Source: Cyanidium caldarium
Taxonomy: Eukaryota; Rhodophyta; Bangiophyceae; Cyanidiales; Cyanidiaceae
Reading direction: 5' to 3'
NCBI GenBank assembly: GCA_026184775.1
Contig: JANCYW010000008.1
Location: 424,040-488,039, forward strand
DNA: 64,000 bases
Part shown: positions 10,634-19,772 of the stretch, piece after piece
Layout: every line of letters begins with the position of its first letter
Numbering within the stretch: position 1 is the first letter of the stretch
Program-made: the position numbers and the translations under genes
Notes under the pieces: model-generated
Databases searched by the model: none
Seen by the model: only the letters and a program-made list of their open reading frames with translations
Told to the model about the DNA's origin: nothing

Positions 10634-12223
10634 ATGCCGTTCGCCTACCGGATCCCGTACAAGATCGAAGCGTGCGTGTCCCACGCGCAGACGCCACCGC
10701 CGCCGCTGTGGCCGTGGGACAATGCCCGTGCCCGGAAGCGGGAGATTCGGCGCATACGCCGGCGACTGCAGCAGCACTGGCAGACGTGGGCGGTGGCCGC
10801 TCGACGGAGCTGGAAGGCGGCTTGCGGCGTGCCAGCGCACGTCGCTGCAACCTGGCGGCGGCAGTGGGGTGCCTTGGAAAAGTCCGTGATAGCCGCTCCC
10901 GCTCAGCAAGCGCACCAGCTGCAGCGTTCGCTCGTCTCATTCCTGCAGCACGCCTCGTGGGCAGTGCCACTGCAGCAGAGCGCCGCGCGGCTGCGGCATA
11001 TGCTGCACACCGGTGTCGCCGAAATGCAGCGCGACGTGCACGCTTGGTCGGCACCGATGACGTCCCGCCACTCCGCCACTCCATGTACGCCCACTCGTGC
11101 CCGACGCCCATCCCAGCGGCGGTGGGAGCCGTGGCAACGGGTCGCCCTGTGGGGATTCAGCGTCGGCGCCGCGTTGCTCACCGCGCGGCTGCTGCACTGC
11201 GGCGTGCATCGGTATGCCACTGCGGACCATCTGCCGTCGCACTTCTTTCGGGCGTCCGATGCGGCCACTGCCACCGCTGGTGGCGGCTCGCGAGCCGCCC
11301 GCAATGCCCTATGGGTGGGCGGTGCGCGCTTGCGGGGTATCGTGGTGCATGTCGGCGACGGCGACAACTTTCGCGTGCTGCACACGCCCTTTCTGACGCG
11401 TTGGTGGACGTTGTTGTGCGCCCGTTGGAACGGTGGCCGCGTGCCGCTGCGTGGCAGTCTCAGCACGCAGACCATCCACGTGCGCCTGGCCGGCATTGAC
11501 GCGCCCGAGTGCGCCCACTTTGGGGCGGCTGGCCAAAAGTACGGCCCGGAGGCGCGCCAATGGCTCACCCACTGGCTGCACCATCGCACCGTGCACCTGC
11601 AGATGTATCGGCGGGATCAGTACGGTCGGGTGGTGGCGCACGTGTGGCGCCCTGCGGATCTGCCGCTGCTGCGCTGGTTGTTGCCCTGCAAAAACGTCAG
11701 CTTGGAGATGGTGCGTGCCGGCTGGGCAGAGGTGTATCGCGGCACCGGCGCCAGCTACGGCGGAATGCGCGACGCCCTCGAGGTCGCCGAACTGCGCGCT
11801 CTGCGTCGCGGCCTGGGCATGTGGCAGCAGCAGCAGCGACGTCGCGGCTCCGTGCTGCGCGGCAACTGGTGGCGACGGTGGCTGGGCTGGGACACCAGCG
11901 GTGTCGCTTCGGCAAAGCCGATGGCAACACGGCCGAAGGACGTCAGACCCACGCCGCCGCTGCCGCAGATCGTCCGACCGGCCGACTACAAGCGCGCCTT
12001 GCGCGGGCACGCGATGCTGTCCGCCCCGATGGCCATCGCCGACTCGACGACAGGGATGAACGGCCTGATGCAGCCGGCGGCCAGCGCGCTGGGCACCACG
12101 GAATGGAGTTACCGGCCCACCGAAACGGCGGGCGTGCTGCGCCCGCGTGTATTCCTGCGCGCCGTGAGCGCCACCGCCTCACGGCTGTGGAATGCCTCGC
12201 ACCGCGATGAAGCGAGCATCTGA
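10634..12223 (+). CDS. Staphylococcal-nuclease (TNase) domain protein with membrane anchor, LCL3-like
   Basis: A 529-residue protein with a single SNase domain and a likely membrane anchor (around WQRVALWGFSVGAALLTARLL). The catalytic set known from staphylococcal nuclease is visible: Asp244 in GDGDNFRV, Arg284, Asp289 and Glu292 in RLAGIDAPE, and Arg332 in QYGRVVAHVW. All key positions are kept, so it is probably a calcium-dependent nuclease. One membrane segment plus one SNase domain resembles fungal LCL3 (mitochondria) and the anchored plant CAN nucleases; the location here is not determined. The N-terminal ~150 residues are Arg/Trp/Gln-rich and predicted helical. The first ATG (10634) is used. 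Confidence 0.85.
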   Translation: MPFAYRIPYKIEACVSHAQTPPPPLWPWDNARARKREIRRIRRRLQQHWQTWAVAARRSWKAACGVPAHVAATWRRQWGALEKSVIAAPAQQAHQLQRSLVSFLQHASWAVPLQQSAARLRHMLHTGVAEMQRDVHAWSAPMTSRHSATPCTPTRARRPSQRRWEPWQRVALWGFSVGAALLTARLLHCGVHRYATADHLPSHFFRASDAATATAGGGSRAARNALWVGGARLRGIVVHVGDGDNFRVLHTPFLTRWWTLLCARWNGGRVPLRGSLSTQTIHVRLAGIDAPECAHFGAAGQKYGPEARQWLTHWLHHRTVHLQMYRRDQYGRVVAHVWRPADLPLLRWLLPCKNVSLEMVRAGWAEVYRGTGASYGGMRDALEVAELRALRRGLGMWQQQQRRRGSVLRGNWWRRWLGWDTSGVASAKPMATRPKDVRPTPPLPQIVRPADYKRALRGHAMLSAPMAIADSTTGMNGLMQPAASALGTTEWSYRPTETAGVLRPRVFLRAVSATASRLWNASHRDEASI

Positions 12224-12241
12224 TGGATAAAGCGCGCGCAC

Positions 12242-13834
12242 CTAGGACGGGTTGTACTCTTGTCGCGCGGACACACCGAATACCCGCGCCGCCAAGTTGG
12301 CGTGCCCAGCGACACGGGCGCCTGCTCGCGGTCTTCCGTCCGCGTCGCGCGAGTCCACTGCCGACGGCATCGCATCCGACGTCCTCACCATCGTCACCAG
12401 AAAGCGCTGCAGCTGACCTGACAAGCGCTGACAGGACGGCGGCCCGAAGGATCGCAGCGCCGGACATGCTGGCAGGTCGTCTGCCGTGAACGGTGCCAAG
12501 CTCGGCAGCCAAAACACCAGCCGCCCACCCGGTATCAAAATATGGGAGGCGAGGTGGAACAGCGCCTCCAACTGCTCGTCCAGCGCCACCCGTCGGGTCG
12601 CCTGCCGCCGTGACGGAATACGCTTATGGGAGGCGGCGGCCCGGCGCGTGCCCTCCCGAATGCCGTACGGTGGGTCACAGATGATGGCATCGCACCAGCC
12701 CGCGGAAGCACCGGGTCGACCGGCCCACATCGGTTGCAACATGTCCGCGCGCACCACGTCCGGCCACTGACTCCGACGTATGCCGTAGGCGGCAAAGTTG
12801 CGACACATCGCCGGTCGCGATGCCGCACAGGTCCCGTCGGCCACAGGCTCTCCGGGAGGCGGATTCCCGTCCACGTTTTCCCTGCAGGGAATGAAGCGAT
12901 GCGTCACTTTGCCGATGCCGCGCAATACCCGCATGTCCAGGTCGGCACCGAGCAGCACGCCAGCGCCCATCACCGCACCGGCGACCAGAATGGAGCCCGT
13001 GCCCACGTACGGATCCAGCACCACGTCGCCCGCCCGCACGCCGGCCACATTGGCCATGAGAAACGCCAACTCGGCATCCATGGAGGTGGTGCCGATAAAG
13101 GGGCGTTCGGGTAACGCGTAGTACGCCACACCACGACCGCGTTCCGCGTCGCCCACGCGGGTGTAAGCGCCGGACGCCAGCCAGCGTCCCACCAGCACCC
13201 GATGCGTGCATTGCCGGGCGTCGCGGTGGTCCTCCACGATACCGATGCGCTCGGCATCGGGTGCATCCAGCGCCACCTGCATGCCGCACTCGTCGCGAAG
13301 GCGACGCACAAAGGGAGCGTACTGACCGAACACGGCCATCTGGGACTCCATATCCACACGCTTGCCGCACGGCGAGTAGACGAAGCGAAAGTGTCGGCGG
13401 CGGCCAGCATCGGGCAGCAACTCGGCAGTGAGGGCATCGCCGGCAGCGCGAGCGAGCAGTCGGTGAGCGCATTCGGCGTGTGTGGCGCCCTGCACCCACA
13501 ACCGCATCACATATCGCAGCAGGATGCTCCTCGAGGCGATCTGCCGGGCTTGCACGTCGGTCAGGCCGGTGCTGCAGTACAGCGGCGACGATCCGCTCTT
13601 GACACACCAGCACAACGGCCGAAATGAAAACTGGGACTGCACGGACGCCATGCTGGTGTCCGAATCGCCGACACTCCCTACCGGCGTCGGTGCGGTCTCC
13701 CTCCCATACGGTCCCGACGGCTGGCGTCGTACCCCACTGCAGAGCGAACACCACTCGGCCACGGCAAACTCCTCCAGGTGCTGTGCCCGAAAGAACCACA
13801 GATGCATATCGTCATCTTCAACGCCCGTCACCAT
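12242..13834 (-). CDS. TRM11: tRNA (guanine-10-N2)-methyltransferase catalytic subunit TRM11
   Basis: A ~530-residue enzyme that, with TRM112, methylates G10 of tRNAs. The SAM-binding motif DPYVGTGSILVAG lies near residue 272, and the catalytic motif CDPPYGIREG (Asp387-Pro-Pro-Tyr) is the N-methyltransferase NPPY/DPPY signature. The N-terminus (HLWFFRAQHLEEFAVAEW) is the typical start of the THUMP-like part of TRM11. The open frame continues to 14164 but that part is low-complexity Arg/Thr sequence and overlaps the divergent NOP12 gene; ATG 13834 (or 13807, directly at MHLWFF) fits the family better. It ends 18 bp from the convergent SNase gene. Confidence 0.93.
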   Translation of the reverse strand: MVTGVEDDDMHLWFFRAQHLEEFAVAEWCSLCSGVRRQPSGPYGRETAPTPVGSVGDSDTSMASVQSQFSFRPLCWCVKSGSSPLYCSTGLTDVQARQIASRSILLRYVMRLWVQGATHAECAHRLLARAAGDALTAELLPDAGRRRHFRFVYSPCGKRVDMESQMAVFGQYAPFVRRLRDECGMQVALDAPDAERIGIVEDHRDARQCTHRVLVGRWLASGAYTRVGDAERGRGVAYYALPERPFIGTTSMDAELAFLMANVAGVRAGDVVLDPYVGTGSILVAGAVMGAGVLLGADLDMRVLRGIGKVTHRFIPCRENVDGNPPPGEPVADGTCAASRPAMCRNFAAYGIRRSQWPDVVRADMLQPMWAGRPGASAGWCDAIICDPPYGIREGTRRAAASHKRIPSRRQATRRVALDEQLEALFHLASHILIPGGRLVFWLPSLAPFTADDLPACPALRSFGPPSCQRLSGQLQRFLVTMVRTSDAMPSAVDSRDADGRPRAGARVAGHANLAARVFGVSARQEYNPS

Positions 13835-14043
13835 AGTGCCCGATGTGTCCCATTCCGAGACCTGTTCGTTCGCCGTCCTCGGGCGCGAGCACCCCCACAC
13901 ACACCCGCACCCACGGCCGCGCCGGTCGGTCTTGCGGCCACCGCGCCGTCGACGACGCGTGGTCGTCGTCGTGCGGCCGTCGTGGCGCTCGCGTATCCAC
14001 CGTCGGGTGGGTGCACTCGGCTGCGCACGGCACCTCGACGACC

Positions 14044-15207
14044 ATGCGTGGCGTGGTACAGGCGACGATGAGGCGGATGAGAGGAGAGGAGGGAGCGGTG
14101 TCGGGAGGCGTGTCCAGGAGGGATGGACCCGTGGTGCAACCGGAATGGGGCGCCCCAGTACCACTCGACCCGCGGGGAGAGGACACCGGGGAGGTCGACC
14201 CGTCGACGTGCGACTCCGAGGGGACGCTGCGGCGGACGGTGTTTTGCGGCAACATCCCGGTGGGCACTACGCGACGGGCGCTGGAGCGATTCTTTCGGGC
14301 GGCCGGTTGTGGCGCGGTAGCTTCGTCGCGGCTGCGGTCGTGTGCGCCGGAGCGACTGGGCGTGCCCAAGCGGGCGGCCATTTTGGGCGGGGCGCTGCAT
14401 CCAGCTCGCGGCAGTCTGAACGGGTATGTCGTGTTTCGAGAGGCGGCGTCGGTGGCGTGTGCACTGCAGCGGAACGGTGCGGTGTTTGCCGGTCCGGACG
14501 GGCGAGCGTGCCACCTGCGGGTGGATCGCTGCTGGATGCCGCCGCAGCGTGCGCGCGCCAAGAAAGGGCACGCGGTGCAAGGGGCGGTCGGCGTCGAGTT
14601 GGATCATCGTCACTCCATTTTCCTGGGCAACGTGCCGTATGACGCGTCTGAGGAGGAGCTTCGGGCGCTGTTCGCCGACTGCGGCCGCATCACCAACGTG
14701 CGCATCGTGCGCGACGGCCGCACCGGCATGGGCAAGGGGTTCGCATACGTCACCTTCACGCCCGAGTCCAATGTGGACTTGGCGCTGGCTCGTCATGCGG
14801 CCGTCCAGGTGCGCGGCCGGGCGCTGCGGGTGATGCGCTCATCCGCCAGGTTGGCCACCAAACGCCAGCGCGAGGAGCACCCGTACGTGAGCGAAAACCG
14901 GAGGGATGATGGAGGAAGCAAGCGGCAGCGAAAGGGCGGACGTTTTACCACCAGAGGCGACCATGTGCTCGGTGGGTCGCCGAGCCACCGGCATTCCGGC
15001 AAGACGCATGCGACGGCGACAGACGACCATCGGGCGCCACGCACCGCTTCCCATCTCTCTACGCTGCGCCAGCACCGCAGACCGCAACGCACCCGCAGCG
15101 CGACCGCGCTCAGTCGCACGGAGCGCCGCCAGAAGCGCATACGGAAGGAGAAGACGCGCGCCCGCAAAGCCGCCCGCGGCAAGCCGAGCTTTGTGGCTCG
15201 TCGATGA
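14044..15207 (+). CDS. NOP12: Nucleolar RNA-binding protein NOP12/RBM34
   Basis: A 387-residue protein with two RRM domains that acts in 60S ribosomal subunit assembly in the nucleolus. RRM1 spans about 64-160 (RNP2 TVFCGNIPV; RNP1 region GYVVFRE), with the insertion between them typical of NOP12/RBM34. RRM2 runs from about 190 to 265 (SIFLGNVPYDASEEEL; GKGFAYVTF). The C-terminus is a Lys/Arg-rich tail with nucleolar-targeting character. The phrase ALQRNGAVF followed by a basic linker and then RRM2 is characteristic. The open frame begins at 13843, but the ATG at 14044 avoids overlap with the divergent TRM11 start and precedes a natural acidic N-terminus. Confidence 0.88.
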   Translation: MRGVVQATMRRMRGEEGAVSGGVSRRDGPVVQPEWGAPVPLDPRGEDTGEVDPSTCDSEGTLRRTVFCGNIPVGTTRRALERFFRAAGCGAVASSRLRSCAPERLGVPKRAAILGGALHPARGSLNGYVVFREAASVACALQRNGAVFAGPDGRACHLRVDRCWMPPQRARAKKGHAVQGAVGVELDHRHSIFLGNVPYDASEEELRALFADCGRITNVRIVRDGRTGMGKGFAYVTFTPESNVDLALARHAAVQVRGRALRVMRSSARLATKRQREEHPYVSENRRDDGGSKRQRKGGRFTTRGDHVLGGSPSHRHSGKTHATATDDHRAPRTASHLSTLRQHRRPQRTRSATALSRTERRQKRIRKEKTRARKAARGKPSFVARR

Positions 15208-15543
15208 TAGGAATATCGGCGCCGCCTCGAGACTCGCCCTGGCGACGAGCGTGTTGCCGAGCTTTTTCCCACCATGGTAAATACCCACCACCGAGGGCGA
15301 TGCTCTCCTGGCTCTCTTTCCTAGGCGCTCGTCGTGTGCTTGCGCTTCCTCGCTCCCGCGCATATCGTTGTCTCTCTCTGTCTCTCTCCCGCGGGTATCG
15401 AACATCCACCGTCTGCGTTGTCTGCCGGCTTGCCTGCCTGCCTGCCTGAACTGGGTGCTCTCTCTGTCGCTCTGTCCAAGAGACGGCAACACGGCGACCT
15501 CATGGGCGTCCGCTCTTCATGCCACTGAACCTTGTATAACGTC
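15208..15543. repeat. Intergenic spacer with CT-rich and TGCC microsatellites
   Basis: Between NOP12 and DNAJC11. It contains a pyrimidine tract with repeated CTCT/TGTCTC units (about 15370-15400) and four TGCC repeats (about 15427-15448). Pyrimidine tracts are common in promoters of compact algal genomes; no gene is visible. Confidence 0.6.
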
Positions 15544-17439
15544 ATGAACGGGCCGAGCGAGGAGGACGGGGAGGGCCATCGCGCTCGACTAGGGGCGGCC
15601 GACGACGCGCTGCCGCCCAACCACTACTACGCGGTGCTGAACGTGCCGCCGACCGCCAGCCGGGAGGAGATACGCGCGGCGTACCTGCGGCTGAGTCAGG
15701 CGTACCATCCGGATCGCCACACGGACGATGAGGCGAAACGGGCGGCGACGGACCTGTTTACCGAGATCAAGGACGCCTACGAGGTGTTGTCGCACCCGCT
15801 GAGGCGGGAGGTGTACGACGCGTACGGCGCCGACGGGCTGCGGGCGCTGGAGAGCACGCAGCTGGCCACTTTCGATGAGGCGCGAGCGCACTTTGAGAAG
15901 CAGCGGCGGTACAAAGAGGGCGGCGCTGGTGCTTTTGGCGAGGACGGCTGGCGGGATGCGTTTGTCGATGGTGTGCCGGTCGGGGCACCCGACTCGTACC
16001 TGTCGATGGGTCACTCGGTGAATGTGGCGGTGGACGGCACCGGGCTGGCACAGCTGCTGCCCGATCTGGCCAATGGCGACTGGCGGTATGTCGGCTCGGC
16101 CATGGCGGTGCGCGGAGCGGTGCTGGGCACGCAGGGCACGCTGTACCTGTCGGCGAAGGACAGTGTGTCGGTGCAGTACGACGTGACCACCGGTGGCCGG
16201 TCGACGGACGGGGACCACGGTGGCGGCTGGCCGGCGGCAGCTGCCAACGGGGTGAATGTGACGGCGCGGCGGCAATTCTCCTCGAACATGGTGGGTGAGG
16301 TGGGATTGGCGTGGCTGGCCACCACCACGTCGGGAGCCGTGCGACGCGGTGAAGGCGGCGGCGCCTCTTTTATTCCGCTGCCGGTGCTGACCGGCAAGAT
16401 ATGGCGCCGCACCGGCGCCTACGCCACGCTGTCGCTGGAGGCATCCTATTCGGCGACGCGACAGGAGGGCCTCATGTTGGTGCTGACGCATGCGCGCCAG
16501 CTCACCGACCAGTGGCAGGGACAGCTGTCCTGGGCGGCGGGTCTGGCACCCGGCTGCATGGCCACCTTTGTGCGCGGCGACGACAAATGGGCCGTGTCGC
16601 TCGGCGCCAGCATCGGCATGGGCGCCACCGGCGTCAAAGTGACGCTGCGCCGCGCCATCGACTTTCTCAAGGACACGCACGCACGTCTGCGCGCGCAGCT
16701 CACGTTCGCCGGCTGGGCGTTGGAGATGGGCGTGGCGCGTGAGTTCTCCCTCGACGGCATTCTGGCGGCGGCCGTGCAGATCGCCCACGCCGGGGTGAGT
16801 CTGAAACTGAAAGTCGGTCGGGGGAATCACCGACTCGGCGTGCCGATCCTGCTGGTGCCGCATGCGGACCCGATGGCGTTTGCCGTCCTCACCGGCTCGC
16901 TGGGCGCGCTGGTGGCGGGCACCGATCGGTTGCTGCTGCGACCGATGCGCCAAGCGGCCCGCGAGCGCGACCACCGACGCCACCGGGAGGCGCGTCTGGG
17001 TGTCCTCGCCGAGCGGCGACGCAAAGCGCAGCAGGCGCTGGAGTTGTTGCGCGGTGCCGCCGAGCGTTCTCGCCAACAGGAGCGCGAGCACGGTGGTTTG
17101 GTGATCGTGCGCGCGGTGTACGGCGATGCCGAGGCGGTGGCCGGCCTGGATGCCGCCTCCATCGCCACGTTGGCGGTGGACGAGCTGGAGGGGGTGTGCG
17201 ACGTGACCGATGCGCTGCAGGTCATGGTGGAGCATCACGACTCGTCGTTGCGGGTGCATGGATCGATCAGCAAAGCGTCCCTGAACGGGTTTTATGATCC
17301 CACGCTGCACGACGGGGAGAGAGTGTTGCGAGTGTGGTATACGCATCGTGGGCGCGCCTTGGATGTGACCGTCGGCGACTTGGAGCCGCTGGTGCTGGGC
17401 GGCACCAGCGCCAACGGGATGAACGCTCGGACGGTATGA
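15544..17439 (+). CDS. DNAJC11: DNAJC11-like J-domain protein
   Basis: A 631-residue protein with a J domain at residues ~20-90 (YYAVLNVPPTASREEIRAAYLRL, HPDRHTDDEAK), including the HPD motif needed to stimulate Hsp70. A long region rich in beta-strand patterns follows, then a C-terminal domain like DUF3395, the arrangement of DNAJC11. In animals that protein belongs to the mitochondrial intermembrane bridging (MICOS/MIB) complex; the role in red algae is inferred. The frame upstream of 15544 opens only with TTG, so the ATG at 15544 is used. The J domain is complete. Confidence 0.85.
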   Translation: MNGPSEEDGEGHRARLGAADDALPPNHYYAVLNVPPTASREEIRAAYLRLSQAYHPDRHTDDEAKRAATDLFTEIKDAYEVLSHPLRREVYDAYGADGLRALESTQLATFDEARAHFEKQRRYKEGGAGAFGEDGWRDAFVDGVPVGAPDSYLSMGHSVNVAVDGTGLAQLLPDLANGDWRYVGSAMAVRGAVLGTQGTLYLSAKDSVSVQYDVTTGGRSTDGDHGGGWPAAAANGVNVTARRQFSSNMVGEVGLAWLATTTSGAVRRGEGGGASFIPLPVLTGKIWRRTGAYATLSLEASYSATRQEGLMLVLTHARQLTDQWQGQLSWAAGLAPGCMATFVRGDDKWAVSLGASIGMGATGVKVTLRRAIDFLKDTHARLRAQLTFAGWALEMGVAREFSLDGILAAAVQIAHAGVSLKLKVGRGNHRLGVPILLVPHADPMAFAVLTGSLGALVAGTDRLLLRPMRQAARERDHRRHREARLGVLAERRRKAQQALELLRGAAERSRQQEREHGGLVIVRAVYGDAEAVAGLDAASIATLAVDELEGVCDVTDALQVMVEHHDSSLRVHGSISKASLNGFYDPTLHDGERVLRVWYTHRGRALDVTVGDLEPLVLGGTSANGMNARTV

Positions 17440-17537
17440 AGCGGCGCGGAGGCGGGTGCATCGATGGTGGCGGCGCTGTCGTTCGTCGCCTCACCGTCGC
17501 CGCAGCCGACCTGCACAGCGCATCTTCAGTCTGCGGC

Positions 17538-18644
17538 TCACAACGAGGCATCATCGAAATCAATGAGTTGCAGTACGGCGCGCTCTTTGCGCGGCTTCTG
17601 GCGGCGTGGCAGGGAGGGCGGATGGGCGGTGCTGTCGCTGTCGTCGTCGGTGCTTTGCGACGGCGCCGTCGGGTCGGGCCACGGGCTGGGCGGCGCGCAG
17701 GCGGCGACGGTGCGACTGCTGCACTCTTGCCAGAATCGGGCGATACCGGATTCGTCGGCCTGACTGAGCGATTCGGCGGGCGTCGGCTGCCACTCGTCGG
17801 ACGAGGTCAGGCGCGAGCTGTCGGAAGACGCCGACTCGAACATGTTGGAGCGTTCCAGGGTGGTGGGCGGCTGCGCGTCCGGCTCGATCTCGAAGCGCAC
17901 GTGCACTCGCTGCACCAGCGCCGTGCTGCGCTCTAGCAGCGCCTGCCACGGACGTTGGCGATACCACTGCAGTAGCCGTCGCCACGCCTCCCCCAACGCT
18001 GCGGCGACGGTGGTGTAAAGCTGTCGCAGACCGTAGCGTTCCGCAACGCGCCGCCAGCAGCGGCGCAGGTGGACGGTGCGCCGCAACCAAACGTCGTACA
18101 ATCGACGCCACAACGGTGGCAGCCACGGATACATTCGCGCGCCCATCTGCCGCACCGCGGGCCATAGCACCCGACGCCACGCCGTGCCCACAGCTGCCGC
18201 CATCCGTCGCAAGATGGTCACCACCAGCGCGCGCCAATCCACGGACCCCATCGATTTCGGTGCGGCCACGGTGCTGACGGTGCTCGCGCCCGCGATCGGC
18301 GGCCGTGGTCGTGCCCACCCCTGCGCGGGCCGCCGACCACTGCTTTCGCCGTCAGCAGCATCAAAACTACCGTCTCCCGTGCGTGAGGTGCATCCAGTCA
18401 GTCGAGAGCGCACGGTGTCCTGCAGGAGGAAGCGCGGTGTGGAGTGTGGGTCGGACGGTCGACGTGCCCCCGGGTGTCGCTTTCGGGGCGGTCGGGCGTC
18501 GGGCCGCTTCGGGACGGTGCCCGTCTCGCCAAACACTTGCTTCAGCGAATCGAGTGCCACGCTCTCGTCAGAACGCTCGGTGTTCCCACTGTGTTCGTTC
18601 TCCTTGGCCATCTCGTCGCCAACGCTGCCGTCCGTGCGCACCAT
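17538..18644 (-). CDS. Hypothetical protein with Arg/Trp-rich amphipathic helical core
   Basis: A 368-residue protein I do not recognise. A Ser-rich disordered start (with a KEN tripeptide near residue 14) is followed by a ~130-residue core dense in Arg, Trp, Leu and Tyr (for example RRMAAAVGTAWRRVLWPAV, LPPLWRRLYDVWLRR), which would form long amphipathic helices able to lie on membranes or lipid droplets. The C-terminal third is acidic and Ser-rich and ends LIDFDDASL, similar to adaptor- or clathrin-binding tails. The frame extends to an ATG at 18860 that overlaps the start codon of divergent DPH5; ATG 18644 or 18611 is more likely. Confidence 0.55.
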   Translation of the reverse strand: MVRTDGSVGDEMAKENEHSGNTERSDESVALDSLKQVFGETGTVPKRPDARPPRKRHPGARRPSDPHSTPRFLLQDTVRSRLTGCTSRTGDGSFDAADGESSGRRPAQGWARPRPPIAGASTVSTVAAPKSMGSVDWRALVVTILRRMAAAVGTAWRRVLWPAVRQMGARMYPWLPPLWRRLYDVWLRRTVHLRRCWRRVAERYGLRQLYTTVAAALGEAWRRLLQWYRQRPWQALLERSTALVQRVHVRFEIEPDAQPPTTLERSNMFESASSDSSRLTSSDEWQPTPAESLSQADESGIARFWQECSSRTVAACAPPSPWPDPTAPSQSTDDDSDSTAHPPSLPRRQKPRKERAVLQLIDFDDASL

Positions 18645-18858
18645 CACTCCCGGGAGGGCGGGCGGCGTGCGCGGTGCTGACCGGCCCCGCGCCGAGCGTG
18701 TGTTTGAATTCCCGGGGCGGCAGACCGGCGCGTCCCCTGGAGGGAAATCCCTTATGGTGATCGGGGGGAGTCGAGGGAATCTCTGCCTCCGCCGACGATC
18801 CCGCTGCGCGGCTTGGTGGCCGCGCGTGCCCCCTCGCGACCCCTCCTCCTCCTCCTCC

Positions 18859-19746
18859 ATGGTGTTCTACTTGATCGGTCTCGGATTGGGAGATGAGCAA
18901 GACATCACGTTGCGGGGGCTGGAAACAGTGCGATGGTGTGCGCGGGTGTACCTCGAGGCGTACACCTCGGTGCTGCCGGTGGATGTCGCGCGGCTGGAGC
19001 GACAGTACGGACAGCGGGTGATGTTGGCCGACCGGGAAATGGTCGAGGACGGTGCCGACGATCTATTGCACGGCGCCGACACTTCCGATGTGGCCTTGTT
19101 GGTGGTGGGCGACGTGTTCTGGGCGACGACGCACCAGGATCTGTGGTTGCGAGCGCGTCGACGCGGCATCGAGTGCGCAGTGGTGCACAACGCAGGTATT
19201 ATGAACGCGGTGGGCGTGTGCGGTCTGCAAATGTACCGCTTCGGGGAGACCATATCGTTGGTGTGGTTTACCGAACGGTGGCGACCGACCAGTTGGTATC
19301 CTCGGTTGGCGGCGAATCGCCAGCGCGGCCTGCACACGCTGTGCCTGTTGGATATTCGGGTGAAGGAGCCCACCGAGGAGAGTTTGGCGCGCGGCAAACC
19401 GGTGTATGAGGCGCCGCGGTTTATGAGCGTGGCCGAGGCTGCCCAGCAGTTGTTGCAAGTGGCCGCGTGGCGAAGAGAACGGAGGAACGGGCAGGCGAAC
19501 CCGACCAACGACGCCGAAGCGCCTGAGCCATACTGCGCATGCGCGGAGGCGTACACCGCGCAGACGCTAGGTATCGGGCTGGCACGTGCCGGTCAGGCCA
19601 CTCAGCAAATTCTGGTGGGCACCTTGGAGCAGCTGGCGCGTGCCGAACTCGGTCCGCCGCTGCACGCATTGATCATTCCCGGCGAGCTGCACGCGCTCGA
19701 GGCGGAGTTTGTGGCCACGCTGCCCCAGGTCAGCGGGCGGCAGTGA
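18859..19746 (+). CDS. DPH5: Diphthine methyl ester synthase DPH5
   Basis: A 295-residue S-adenosylmethionine methyltransferase that makes diphthine, a step in the diphthamide modification of elongation factor 2. It begins with the family signature MVFYLIGLGLGDEQDITLRG, contains VLLVVGDVFWATTH-type loops (here DVALLVVGDVFWATTH), the conserved HNAGIMNAVGVCGLQMYRFG and DIRVKEPTEESLARG, and ends in the expected GELHALEAEF region. One known-family difference: many DPH5 proteins have GDPFVATTH where this has GDVFWATTH, so two residues of that loop differ. The ATG at 18859 lies in a CCATGG that also encodes an ATG for the opposite-strand gene. Confidence 0.95.
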   Translation: MVFYLIGLGLGDEQDITLRGLETVRWCARVYLEAYTSVLPVDVARLERQYGQRVMLADREMVEDGADDLLHGADTSDVALLVVGDVFWATTHQDLWLRARRRGIECAVVHNAGIMNAVGVCGLQMYRFGETISLVWFTERWRPTSWYPRLAANRQRGLHTLCLLDIRVKEPTEESLARGKPVYEAPRFMSVAEAAQQLLQVAAWRRERRNGQANPTNDAEAPEPYCACAEAYTAQTLGIGLARAGQATQQILVGTLEQLARAELGPPLHALIIPGELHALEAEFVATLPQVSGRQ

Positions 19747-19772
19747 GAGCGCGTAGTGAACCCCCGCGGGCG

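Noticed and set aside
13835-14164. TRM11 N-terminal extension
   Set aside because: Thr/Arg repeats with no family similarity, overlapping the divergent NOP12 gene.
18645-18860. N-terminal extension MEEEEEGSRGG of the amphipathic protein
   Set aside because: It would overlap the DPH5 start and leave no promoter; composition looks like non-coding GC-rich DNA.
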